Shown in pieces: positions 45,818 through 55,635 of a stretch of 64,000 nucleotides of DNA (positions within the stretch are counted from its first letter, which is position 1; each line of letters starts with the position of its first letter). The position numbers and the translations under genes were made by a program. The notes beneath the pieces are model-generated. The model ran no database searches. It was not told where the DNA came from and saw nothing but the letters and a program-made list of their open reading frames with translations. The DNA comes from Solen grandis. Its lineage: Eukaryota; Mollusca; Bivalvia; Adapedonta; Solenidae. Location of the stretch: assembly GCA_021229015.1 (NCBI GenBank), contig CM037778.1:11752956-11816955 (forward strand). Direction: 5' to 3'.

Positions 45818-46057
45818 TTAACCCTTTCCCTCATAGAGGACACCATGAAAAGACCTATACGAACAGCATAAAACCAGATCAGCCTGCGAGTAACTCGCAG
45901 GCTGATCAGGTTTTATGCTGTTCGCTGCTCCTCAGTGGTCTGGAAATGAGGATTTTATAATTAAATTTGGTAAGGTTTAACTGGTTTTCTGCAGATCAGG
46001 CTTTATGTGGTACCTATTGAGTGCATCAAAATGAGTCTATATGAGGGAAAGAGTTAA
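45818..46057 (+). mobile_element. TTAA-CCC MITE, copy 6
   Basis: Full length, TTAA at both ends, intact central hairpin. Confidence 0.95.
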
Positions 46058-46544
46058 ACATCTTTAGTGATAGTTCTTGTATACTAGTTGTCACTTGTGC
46101 AAGCAGAATACATTGTATGTAGAAAATAATGATTGTTGTTACACCTGATTTTCAGAAGAAAAAAAATGTAATAGAAAGGATCATTGGTTTTTCCTATCAG
46201 TTTTGTTATTCATTAAAGATGTATTTATAGATTGAAGAGTTTTGGGGGCATTATAGGCATTTAGGTTGGATAGTGTTGGCCGTTAACTCAGGTATTGTTT
46301 CTAAAGGCATTGCAACTCTTTTTAACTCCACCTTTAATTGAGTTGTTATTATGATTATGATATTATTCTTTTATCTAACTTTTTTTTTATTTCCTTTCAA
46401 CAATTATTGTGTTAACTCATATTGATTTGGAGTGCTCAAACAAAAGACTTTTGTACAGTTTAGTCATAGAAAATATCATATTGTCATGATGAATATTTTA
46501 TAATTTTATGTTTCCACAAGCTTTGTTCATATTTCTTCAACTTT
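46058..46544. other. AT-rich non-coding stretch
   Basis: Unique AT-rich sequence, nothing recognised. Confidence 0.5.
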
Positions 46545-47655
46545 TTAGCTCACCTGAGTACAACGTGCTCAAGGTGAGCTTTTGCTGATCGCCTTTTGTC
46601 CGGCGTCCGTGCGTGCGTCCATGCGTCCGGCATCAACAATTGCTTCAAACAACATCTCCTCCTAAACGGCTTGGCCAATTTGAAAAATATTTTGCAGGAA
46701 TGTTCCTTGGATGAAGCTCTACTAAAGTTGTATAAATGGTTCTGGTCCATTGCATAATTAGGTCACAGGAGCTAAAAATAGATTTTAAAAATGCAAACTT
46801 TGAAAATCTTCTTCTGCAAAACTGCAAGGCCTAGAGCTTAGATATTTGGTATGTAGCATCATCTTATGGGCCACTAGCAAGATTGTACAAATCATAGCGC
46901 TATGATGATAAATGACCCCGCACCAGGGGTCACTTGTTTTACATAGAGTAATATAGGAAAATCTTAAAAAGTCTTCTTCTATGAATCCATAAAGCCTAGA
47001 GCTAAGATATTTGGTATGTAGCATCATCTTATGGGCCACTACCAAGATTGTACAAATCATAGCCCTATGGTGATAAATGACCCCGCACCAGGGGTCACTT
47101 GTTTTACATAGAGTTATATAGGAAAATCTTAAAAAGTCTTCTTCTATGAATCAATAAGGCCTAGATTTTTGGTATGTAGTAGCATCTAATGGTTCATTAC
47201 AAAGATTTTCAAAGTCTTGGCCCTACGGTGATATTTGGTATGTAGCATCATCTTATGGGCCACTACCAAGATTGTACAAATCGTAGCCCAATGGTGATAA
47301 ATGACCCCACACCAGGGGTTACTTGTTTTACATAGAGTTAAATAGGAAAATCTTAAAAAATCTTCTTCTATGAATCAATAAGGCCTAGAGCTAAGGTTTT
47401 TGGTATGTAGTAGCATCTAATGGTTCATTACAAAGATTTTCAAAGTCTTGGCCCTACGGTGATAAATGACCCTGCGCCCAAGTCTTCTCTGAAACCATAT
47501 GGCCCATTGCTTAGATATTTGGTGTGTAGTATTGTCAGGGGTAAAGTGTTTTAGATTAAGTTATATCAGAATCCTTGTCTGTTTAAAAACCTTGACATCA
47601 GTTGAAGCAATGGTACTCAGGTGAGCGATTCAGGGCCATCATGGCCCTCTTGTTT
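46545..47655 (+). mobile_element. Helentron/pearl-like element, copy K
   Basis: Left hairpin AGCTCACCTGAGTACAACGTGCTCAAGGTGAGCT, then GTCCGGCGTCCGTGCG. Five or so units of 100-200 bp contain 'tttggtatgtagcatcatcttatgggccac'. Right end CTCAGGTGAGCGATTCAGGGCCATCATGGCCCTCTTGTTT. Confidence 0.9.
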
Positions 47656-48158
47656 TAATGTTATCAAGGGAGAAATCCTTGTGTCCCTCAGGTGTTTTTG
47701 AGGGATAAAATACTTCCAATCTTAAAATAATTATTTTCATTTGTCATAAGTATGAAAACCATAAAAATTCATAACATTTCGCACCCATTATAATGCTGTT
47801 TTGGATTCCAGCGTAGGTACCACAGTTTATATGACTATGTTGTAATAATATGACAATATTAATGAATTATAATTCCTGTAACTAGGGGTTATTTTGGTAC
47901 TAGCATTATGATAGAAGACCTAGTTCTCTGTATATAAACACTATGTTACTATATATCGGTACTTCCTATATGATTACCTCATTATATACTGGTATGTTTG
48001 TATTACAACCAGTCACATTTTTTTGTCCTACCTCTTTTTTTTCTCACAATCTTCCCATGCAAAATGTATGGCCATGTCTTAGTATTTATGTTTCGTTTAC
48101 ATTCAATTTGAAAGTCAGTAAAATTGACAGTACCTGATTGACCTTTCAAATTTGCATA
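47656..48158. other. AT-rich non-coding stretch
   Basis: Nothing recognised. Confidence 0.5.
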
Positions 48159-48400
48159 TTAACCCTTTCCCTCATAGAGGACACCATGAAAAGACCTATG
48201 CGAACAGCATAAAACCAGATCAGCCTGCGAGTAACTCGCAGGCTGATCAGGTTTTATGCTGTTCGCTGCTCCTCAGTGGTCTGGAAATGAGGACTTTATA
48301 ATTAAATTTGGTAAGGTTTAACTGTGGTTTTCTGCAGATCAGGCTTTACGTGGTACCTATTGAGTGCGTCAAAATGAGTCTATATGAGGGAAAGGGTTAA
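48159..48400 (+). mobile_element. TTAA-CCC MITE, copy 7
   Basis: Full length with TTAA at both ends. Confidence 0.95.
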
Positions 48401-48415
48401 GGTAAAGGCAATGGC

Positions 48416-48638
48416 TTAACCCTTACCTCATGAATATTCATGCAAGTCTTTATGAACTTTGATTGACTGAACTTCAAATGGTATATGAAACAGTGATTTT
48501 TGTTCTACCATGCTGACTGTTTAGAATATGAGCTACAAGATTGTTTTAGCAAACAGGAGATCCTGATCAGATTCCAGAAGCTGACTGATATGGGTCTGAT
48601 GCGTAAAGAGCATCTAATATATAAAGTAAAAGGGTTAA
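48416..48638 (+). mobile_element. TTAA MITE second family, copy
   Basis: Starts TTAACCCTTACCTCATGAAT and ends AAAGTAAAAGGGTTAA. It contains 'gatcctgatcag' and 'gtttagaatatgagctacaa'. Fifteen bases separate it from the previous MITE. Confidence 0.75.
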
Positions 48639-49584
48639 AGTTCATCCAGGCCAGAACATCTCCGCTAAGTCTCATTATTTCATTATGGTGCAATGGATGA
48701 AATTTGAAATAGTCATCTGGTAAACATAAAAACAGCACATTTTGACTTAAAAAATAGCTTTATAGATGTTGTATCATCAAGTCATTTAAGAATCTTTTAA
48801 AATACATGTAAAATATGTTGTATATGTACAGTAAAATCTAGTTCCGACAAACTAGTTTTATCTAAACACCCTTTTTTTCTGAACAGATAGTTGGGTCCCA
48901 ACATTTTCCTTATCTAAACACATAATTATGTTTGGGTGCGGTTTATTAGAACTTGCATAACTGGAACTGTCAAACTCCCCCTTTTGCCCAATTTTGTGTG
49001 AAATTAAGGGATAATTGCACCTCATAATTTGAACAATGGGCATGTTGCGTGTCTTCAATACCAAAACAGGTTTTGTATACACCTTTAGAACTCAAATGAT
49101 GCATTTTACATTCAAACAAAGGTATATATGTCCCAAGCATGACTCCAAACTTTCAAGGCATTTTCATTTTTTTTATCTTCATTAAATTTTCACAATCATC
49201 AATATGTTTGCATGATTCTCATGTGAGGCTGACCATGAATTGTTGTGACTCATTAGTTAAAGCTATGGATAACTCCGATTTTTGCAAACTAATCCACTGA
49301 GAGGGATACAAAAAAAACAACTTAGCCAAATCATCCTAATAACAAATAGAGATTATTTTGTGATGTCATTGGGTTATCACTTGCATTCAGAAACTTCAGC
49401 TGAGGAACACTTTGTTTTCCTAAATTTTTTTTTTTGTAAATCAAACGGACAGAAATGATTGTCCTTTTAGAAAACAAGTTGCCCTGGACCAATCCCACAT
49501 ACATCTCATTCCGCATGGCAATTAATTCACAATTTTCATATGATTTATAGATAGAATTCGCCACAATGTTTTTACGAACACATC
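48639..49584. other. AT-rich DNA with a CAGTAAA-ended repeat fragment
   Basis: 48790-48850 matches 36397-36452. The minus strand is open from the gap down to about 49331, with a peptide (ENCELIAMRNEMYVGLVQGN) that I do not recognise. No splice sites define it, so it is not called. Confidence 0.45.
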
Positions 49585-49684
49585 NNNNNNNNNNNNNNNN
49601 NNNNNNNNNNNNNNNNNNNNNNNNNNNNNNNNNNNNNNNNNNNNNNNNNNNNNNNNNNNNNNNNNNNNNNNNNNNNNNNNNNNN
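49585..49684. other. Assembly gap, 100 N
   Basis: Exactly 100 N, the usual placeholder for a gap of unknown size. The right edge lies inside a truncated Helentron-like element, so the missing sequence includes the rest of that repeat and possibly more. Confidence 0.98.
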
Positions 49685-49840
49685 ATGACCCAAATTCAAG
49701 CTTGTCCAAGATTTTATGGAAAAAAACATTCTGATCAAGTTTCATGAAGATTGGGCCAAAAATGTGGCCTCTAGAGTGTTATAAGATTTGACCTAATGAC
49801 CTACTTTTTGACCCCACATGACCTCAGGTGAGCTAAAAAG
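49685..49840 (-). mobile_element. Helentron/pearl-like element, copy L, cut by the gap
   Basis: Units of the 'gatcaagtttcatgaagattgggccaaaaatgtggcctctagagtgtt' type end in TGACCTCAGGTGAGCTAAAAA. Confidence 0.8.
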
Positions 49841-50067
49841 GGACCAGACAGAGTTAAAACTTTTGGACACTGCACTTCTCTTAGTTGCTATTTCTCTATA
49901 TATTAAGTTTCAAGTCAATACCTTGTAGAATTTTCGAGTTATATTCAGGACAAGAAAATTCCAACTGACACAAGGAAACTCCTATATACCCATTCCAAAC
50001 TTCATTTGGTGAGGATTTAAAAACATGTTTGTATAAAATCTTTATTTCAGAAAAATAGTTAAATAAA

Positions 50068-50808
50068 ACAAGAGGGCCATAATGGCATTATATCGCTCAC
50101 CTGTGTACCACTGCTCTAAAGGCAACCTTAAGTATTATGGACCATAACTTCAATACAAGACATAATCCTTTTTTTTATTAACATTATGTATACATCTCTG
50201 ATCAGGATTGCTTCATAAATGTGGATGCTAGAATGCAAACAAAGTTTAATATGACATTTTTTATACTTCAAGGGCCATAATTGGAGATAGTGGTCCAATA
50301 CCAACTCAGCCTTGGCAAGATAATAATCATTAACATTACCATAAGGTTTATGTAAGTTTACTTTCTAAGTAATCCCTAGGAAGCTGAATTTTCAAGGAAT
50401 CAGCTTTGTTTGAGCAGTTTTGGTAGAGGGTAATTTAAGGCAAATTAGACCTGCCCCTGGCGGCAATGTTTTTTTACAGATCGGAATCATTTTAGCAATC
50501 TTGGTAGAGGGTCACCCAAGGAACATCTGTACCAAAACATTTTGAAATCTGGTCAGTAGTTTTGAAGGAGATGATTTTTTTCTTTCCGTTGCCATGGCAA
50601 CAAGAATTCTAAATAGATTAAGTTTATTTTAGCAACTTTTATTAAGGTTCACCCAAGGATCATCCCTGCAAAGTTTAATCAAATTTTGTCAAGCGGTTTT
50701 AGAGGAGATGTCATTTAAAACAAATAGCTGACAACACACGACGGATGATGACGGACGCAAGGTGATCACAAAAGCTCACCTAGAGCATGTTGTGCTCAGG
50801 TGAGCTAA
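50068..50808 (-). mobile_element. Helentron/pearl-like element, copy M
   Basis: Full-length reverse copy: AACAAGAGGGCCATAATGGC...TCGCTCACCTG at the left; ACACACGACGGATGATGACGG and AGCTCACCTAGAGCATGTTGTGCTCAGGTGAGCT at the right. Confidence 0.92.
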
Positions 50809-50942
50809 AAATGGAGTTTTCAGAGTTTATGACAATGTCATGTTTTCAGGAGAATAAAAAAATAGCTGTCAAAAGCTGATTTGTTTGTTAATTGAGTTTA
50901 ACATGCCACTGACAGTTTTTCAGTCATTTGAAAATACGTCTA

Positions 50943-51490
50943 CACCTGGACAGATATAGTGCTGCCACTTTGTAGTATCATGCTATAGACATGTGGCATG
51001 ATACTACACCCAGTCCCATTATCATTACACCGAGCCAACCAATCCTGGCTTGAATTCCACCAACAATACTTAACACTAAGTAATACTTAAATTAACATGA
51101 TGCCAAAAAGCCGCGAAATGAATATGCATATTGGTTTAACCAATGAAAAGTTGTACAAACCCCCGACAAAAAAATGAACGTGAATCTTGCTCTCAATAGT
51201 TACCTTAGTTCAACAACCGAAAAACATTTGGGGCGGGGGATATACCTGTTATGGCATCAAATTAATTCTTTAACTAGGTAGAAAAACATTTCACCATTCC
51301 AATTTTATAAAATTTGTAAGTACATGATTAGCGAATATGAATTTTTACCTCGACAACTGATCGTTACTGAATGAAATTTCTGGGTCTTTTATTTGAGAAA
51401 CAAGAATGCTGAAATTTGCCTATTACTAATTGCTAAGTATTGTTGGTGGAATTTGAGCCTGGAACTACCTTTATATGCTAAGCACCCATG
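50943..51490 (-). mobile_element. tRNA-derived SINE type 1, body fragment, interrupted
   Basis: 50943-51048 and 51458-51490 are consecutive parts of the SINE body ('gccacatgtctatagcatgatac', 'aaccaatcct', 'ggaactacctttatatgctaagc'). They are separated by the 409-bp insert. Confidence 0.75.
51049..51457 (+). mobile_element. 409-bp MITE inserted in a SINE
   Basis: The inverted ends read (GG)CTTGAATTCCACCAACAATACTTA and (GG)CTCAAATTCCACCAACAATACTTA. CCTGG flanks both sides (51044-51048 and 51458-51462), and excision restores the SINE body. The interior is AT-rich and non-coding. Related to 20274-20622. Confidence 0.85.
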
Positions 51491-51626
51491 ACATACAATC
51501 TTAGATAAAGAGACAAATTTTGAAATGTTTGGGATCATTTAGATATTTTGAGGGTCAAGATGGACAATTTCGTGTGTCATGGATCACTGCTACTGTGTTA
51601 ACTATGCCCTATTTTCCTATACTTAC

Positions 51627-51758
51627 TAATGGCATGTTCAAGATTCTGTGATCCAGCTATGCGTGACCCAAAAGTATCCACAAATTTGGCCAGCCTGTTG
51701 TATGACTGATTCTGTGCTGCTCCATTCACTGACAGATTGATTATCTTGTTGGCTATAT
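51627..51758 (-). CDS. CPQ: Carboxypeptidase Q (plasma glutamate carboxypeptidase), single N-terminal exon
   Basis: Minus-strand exon of 132 nt between TTTCCAG and ATTA|GTAAGT. It encodes 43 residues from IANKIINLSVNGAAQNQSYN to SQNLEHAI. The run INL-V-G-AQN-SY-RLA--VDT-G-R--GS-NLE-AI matches the N-terminal part of mature human carboxypeptidase Q at roughly two thirds of positions, from memory. The enzyme is a secreted or lysosomal M28 zinc dipeptidase; this exon precedes the metal-binding residues, so activity cannot be judged. Entry is in phase 1 (two bases complete a codon) and exit is in phase 1. I looked for the signal-peptide exon to the right and the catalytic exons (VSGHLDSWD, AEEQGG motifs) to the left and found none, so this may be a partial gene, a gene with very long introns or a relic. 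Confidence 0.87.
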
Positions 51759-52084
51759 CTGGAAACAACCAAATTGCTTCTTAATCTAACTCCAGACTGA
51801 TTTACAAAACAAAGGACGGGATAACTGCATATCAGTGTACATTCTAGATAATGGGGAAGGGTCCTTCTCTCTATATTTCAGGAGGAACACAAAGTAATAT
51901 CCTAAAGTAAGGGGACAATAGGGGTCAGAATATCCTGAAGAAAATAGAAATACAGAATCCCATTATAGCAACACCGTAATATTGAGATTTATTTTTATTA
52001 ACCATCAGAAGGACAATGGGACAGTATGATACAATGCATGATGGGACAATAAAGACATGGCAGTAGGATATGACAACTCGATGG
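51759..52084. other. Non-coding stretch upstream of the CPQ exon
   Basis: Unique sequence, presumably intron. No signal-peptide exon seen. Confidence 0.5.
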
Positions 52085-52307
52085 TATGATACAAGGTTCA
52101 TGAATATTCATGTACAAATTTATCACCTGATGAATATTAATTACTGAACATAAAATGATATAATTTTATGGAATCATGAGTTTTTTGCCACAAAGACTAT
52201 GGTGTGTAGAAACTGAGCTACAATATTGTATGAGCAAACAGAGGAGGCTCTGGGTCTGCTCTGTTTGCAAATGTGTCAAAATGAGTCTATATGAAGTAAA
52301 TGGTTAA
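52085..52307 (+). mobile_element. TTAA MITE second family, partial
   Basis: Contains 'ttcatgaatattcatg', 'tagaaactgagctacaatattgt', 'gagcaaacagaggag' and ends ATATGAAGTAAATGGTTAA. The left end is decayed. Confidence 0.65.
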
Positions 52308-52595
52308 CTGATATTGTGCAAATCATGACTTAAGCAAAAAAAAAAGTTGTTTGTTTCCATGAGCATCTCCAAAAACAATAGGGACAGTTCGTCGGCAAAA
52401 CCCCCCCTTTTTTTTTTTTTAGGCTTTTTATACTTTCCTTATTTTTTTAGAGGATATGATAAAAAATCCTGTTTAACAACCATGATAACCTGAATTCTAG
52501 GAAAAAAGTTAACATTCGGTACAAAAAAAGGGTAGGTCGGGTAAGTGCAAACAAGGAACTTTTTTTTTATTACGCCTTATACATGCAACAGTGCT

Positions 52596-52837
52596 TTAAC
52601 CCTTTCCCTCATAGAGGACACCATGAAAAGACCTATGCGAACAGCATAAAACCAGATCAGCCTGCGAGTAACTCGTAGGCTGATCAGGTTTTAAGCTGTT
52701 CACTGCTCCTCAGTGGTCTGGAAATGAGGACTTTATAATTAAATTTGGTAAGGTTTAACTGCGGTTTTCTGCAGATCAGGCTTTATGTGGTACCTACTGA
52801 GTGCGTCAAAATGAGTCTATATGAGGGAAAGGGTTAA
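52596..52837 (+). mobile_element. TTAA-CCC MITE, copy 8
   Basis: Full length with TTAA at both ends. The hairpin has one CGCAGG to CGTAGG change. Confidence 0.95.
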
Positions 52838-52844
52838 CTTTTCT

Positions 52845-52995
52845 GCAACAAACAACATACAAGATCACAACCATACCGTATGAGTTGGAAATGGAATGAC
52901 ACAAGATCAAAACAGCATGATATGAGATTGTGATGGTATGATACAAGATCACTAATGTATGAAATAATATCACAATGGTATAAAACGATGACAAT
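52845..52995 (+). repeat. Degenerate 'ATGATACAAGATCAC' tandem repeat
   Basis: Six or so imperfect copies of a ~25-base unit containing 'acaagatcac' and 'atggtatgat'. A related stretch lies at about 52010-52100. Confidence 0.65.
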
Positions 52996-53089
52996 AGACA
53001 ATTGCTAAAATGTTCAATCTTCCTGTCATGATCTTGTTATCTACCATTGTTATCCTGTGTCCTACGTTTTATCGTATCAAAACAATCAC

Positions 53090-53339
53090 TTAACCCCTTC
53101 CCTCATATAGACTCATTTTGACGCACTCAATAGGTACCACATAAAGCCTGATCTGCAGAAAACCACAGATAATTCTTACCAAATTTAATTACAAACTGTC
53201 AAAGTCCTCATTTCCAGACCACTGAGGAGCAGCAAACAGCATAAAACCTGATCAGCCTGTGGGTTACTCGCAGGCTGATCTGGTTTTATGTTGTTCGCAT
53301 AGGTCTTTTCTTGGTTTCCTCTATGAGTGAAAGGGTTAA
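53090..53339 (-). mobile_element. TTAA-CCC MITE, copy 9
   Basis: Full-length reverse copy with a small insertion (CAAACTGT) near 53193. Confidence 0.95.
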
Positions 53340-53584
53340 TGATGTGTACCTTTTCAATTATAACATCAATGCTGTATTTCAAATTGGCCCTAACAGAGTT
53401 CCATAGAAAACTGTATAAATTTATATAATTTGCAGAGAATACCAGAATTCCTATGAAAAGATTAATAAAACTCAGCAAAGAAAAATCAGAACAACAGCGC
53501 CTTCACAGGCTAACAGAGATATGTTGGCCAAATATGAAAATTACCATGCAAAGCCATATGGCTTAGAGCAGAAATTCTAAAAAT

Positions 53585-53695
53585 CACCGTATGCGACATG
53601 TACTTTGGTATGTCGCAGCCGGGGACTGATCCAATGCCTTCCTGTTCTCAAGGTGGACACTCTAACTACTTGGCCACCAGGGACAGTGTTAATGT
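53585..53695 (-). mobile_element. tRNA-derived SINE type 1, head only
   Basis: The reverse complement gives CTGGTGGCCAAGTAGTTAGAG and a B-box-like GATCAGTCCCCGGC. The body is missing. Confidence 0.65.
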
Positions 53696-54234
53696 GAGTC
53701 AACTGATATTGTTCCTATATAGTAAATTTGAACCAACAAAAGGAATCTGGATACCATATTTTTTTTTAATTAAATGGACATATGGGAAATGTATAAGTCA
53801 TTGAAGGTTACACTTTATCTTTACAACTTGACTAATTTAAATTTTCTGACTCTGTTCTAAAGGGTGCCATGATTCGGTGATACTTTGCCTATCTGTAGAG
53901 CTGATGGTTGTAGGTTTGAACCCCTGTGGAGGCAATCTTCCATGACCTAACCAAGAGGCAAAGTACTGGTTCAACCAAGGAATAACCAAGAGGTTTAGCA
54001 AAGTTGTAAAAACTTGAAATGTTAACATTAACAAAAATTATCTTTAAAGATGATGAATACCCCCAGATATTGAGATATTGCTTTGTCACAGTAATTATTA
54101 CAATGTCAGACAGTCTTGATAAAGCTGAAGGATAAAAATCTACTGCTGAGAAATGACAAGTAAGATCAAAAAGATAAATTTTTTTGATATCCTTACTTCA
54201 AGTTCAAGAATATTCATTAAAGGGCCATAACTCA
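53696..54234. other. AT-rich stretch with a weak tRNA-like fragment
   Basis: At 53865-53935, 'ggttgtaggtttgaacccctg' resembles a B box of another SINE. No gene. Confidence 0.4.
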
Positions 54235-55188
54235 GAAAACAAGAGCTGTCAGAGGACAGCATGCTCAACTTTTCAAAATGCTTGTTGGTAAATCAAATGA
54301 AATCTATTTCAATTTTTGTCCATCTTATACCCAGTAATAATAGTCAAAAATGATATACCTTGATAGTCTAATTCCCCTAAACAGGTTTATGAAGTCTAAA
54401 ATCAATCCCATGCCTAGTTACTGAGATATAAGCATAATAAAACTCTAACCAAGCAAAACGTTAACCAAGTATCCAAGTTAGAAAAGGCCATAATTTGTGT
54501 AAAATTCAGTCCAAAAGTTATCCTCCTTGGTTTTTTAAAGCCCCTGAACACACTCCTAAACTTTCTAGTCAATACTATAAACAATTTCTGAGATATAAGC
54601 TGGATAGTAGCTTTCATGCAAAACTAACCAAAAAGTCTAAGTCAAAAAAGAGCCCTAATTTGCATTATATTCAGTCAAAAACTATCTGCCACTATATATG
54701 ATATCATTGAACATATTAAAGAAGTTTCAAATCAAACCCATGCCTGGTTACTGAAATATAGGCATGCAAAACTTTAACCAAAAATTTTAAGTTAAAAAGT
54801 GACCATAATTTGTAATATATTCCATCAAGTGTTATCTTCCTTGATAGTATGATATCCCTAAACATATTAAAGATGTTTCATATCCACCCCATGCCTGGAC
54901 TCTGAGATACCTTGCATGCATCATGCATCATCATACCTTGATACTATGAGTGCCTTGCATGCAAAACTTTAACCAAATTTCGAAGTTAAAAAAGAGACCA
55001 TAATTTGTAATATATTCCATCAAAAGTTATCTACCTTGATAGTATGATACCCCTAAATGTATTAACGATGTTTAAAATCAATCCCACTCCTGGATACTGA
55101 GATATAAGCATGAAAGTACCTTGCATCTACCTTGGTTGTCTGATGCCCAACATATTTATAAATTTTCAAGTCAAGTTGTAATGTTGTA

Positions 55189-55432
55189 ATGGGGTTTACT
55201 GTCGCTGCGATAGTATTTCAATCAAATAGCGACGTCCTGCTAATTACAGGTGGAGGAAGACCCCGAGCACACAGAGTTACTCGGGTAGAACCACCGACCT
55301 ACCGCAAGCCAGCTGGTAGGCTTCCTCACATGAAAAATCCGAAGTCCCTGCCAGGATTCGAACCCACAGCGGTGAGGGGCTGAGAGATTTGTAGTCCACG
55401 ACTGTAACCGCTCGGCAATGGCGGCCCCTAAT
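55189..55432 (-). mobile_element. tRNA-derived SINE type 3
   Basis: The reverse complement begins GGGGCCGCCATTGCCGAGCGGTTACAG (A box) and GTGGGTTCGAATCCTGG (B box), followed by 'ctggtttgcggtaggtcgg'-like body sequence. The long spacer between the boxes resembles a class II (Ser/Leu) tRNA. It is a head derived from a tRNA, not an intact tRNA gene. Confidence 0.75.
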
Positions 55433-55635
55433 ATTTTAAGTATAAGTATAAAAGGGGCCATTATTTACATTAAATTCAGTCAAGAGTTATCTGATGCCCC
55501 TGAACATATTTATAAACTTTCAAGTCAATAACATAAATATTTTTTGAGATATAAGGTGATAGTAACTTGCATGCAAACATTTAACCAAAAACTGCAACAT
55601 ATATGTGCTTGCTAGTGAAACTTCCTATCCTGTAG

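Noticed and set aside
49331..49584. Minus-strand open frame running out of the assembly gap (ENCELIAMRNEMYVGL)
   Set aside because: No splice site or recognisable domain; part of the frame includes N codons.
55355..55432. Serine-like tRNA gene on minus
   Set aside because: Head of a SINE; the 3' side runs directly into SINE body rather than a terminator.
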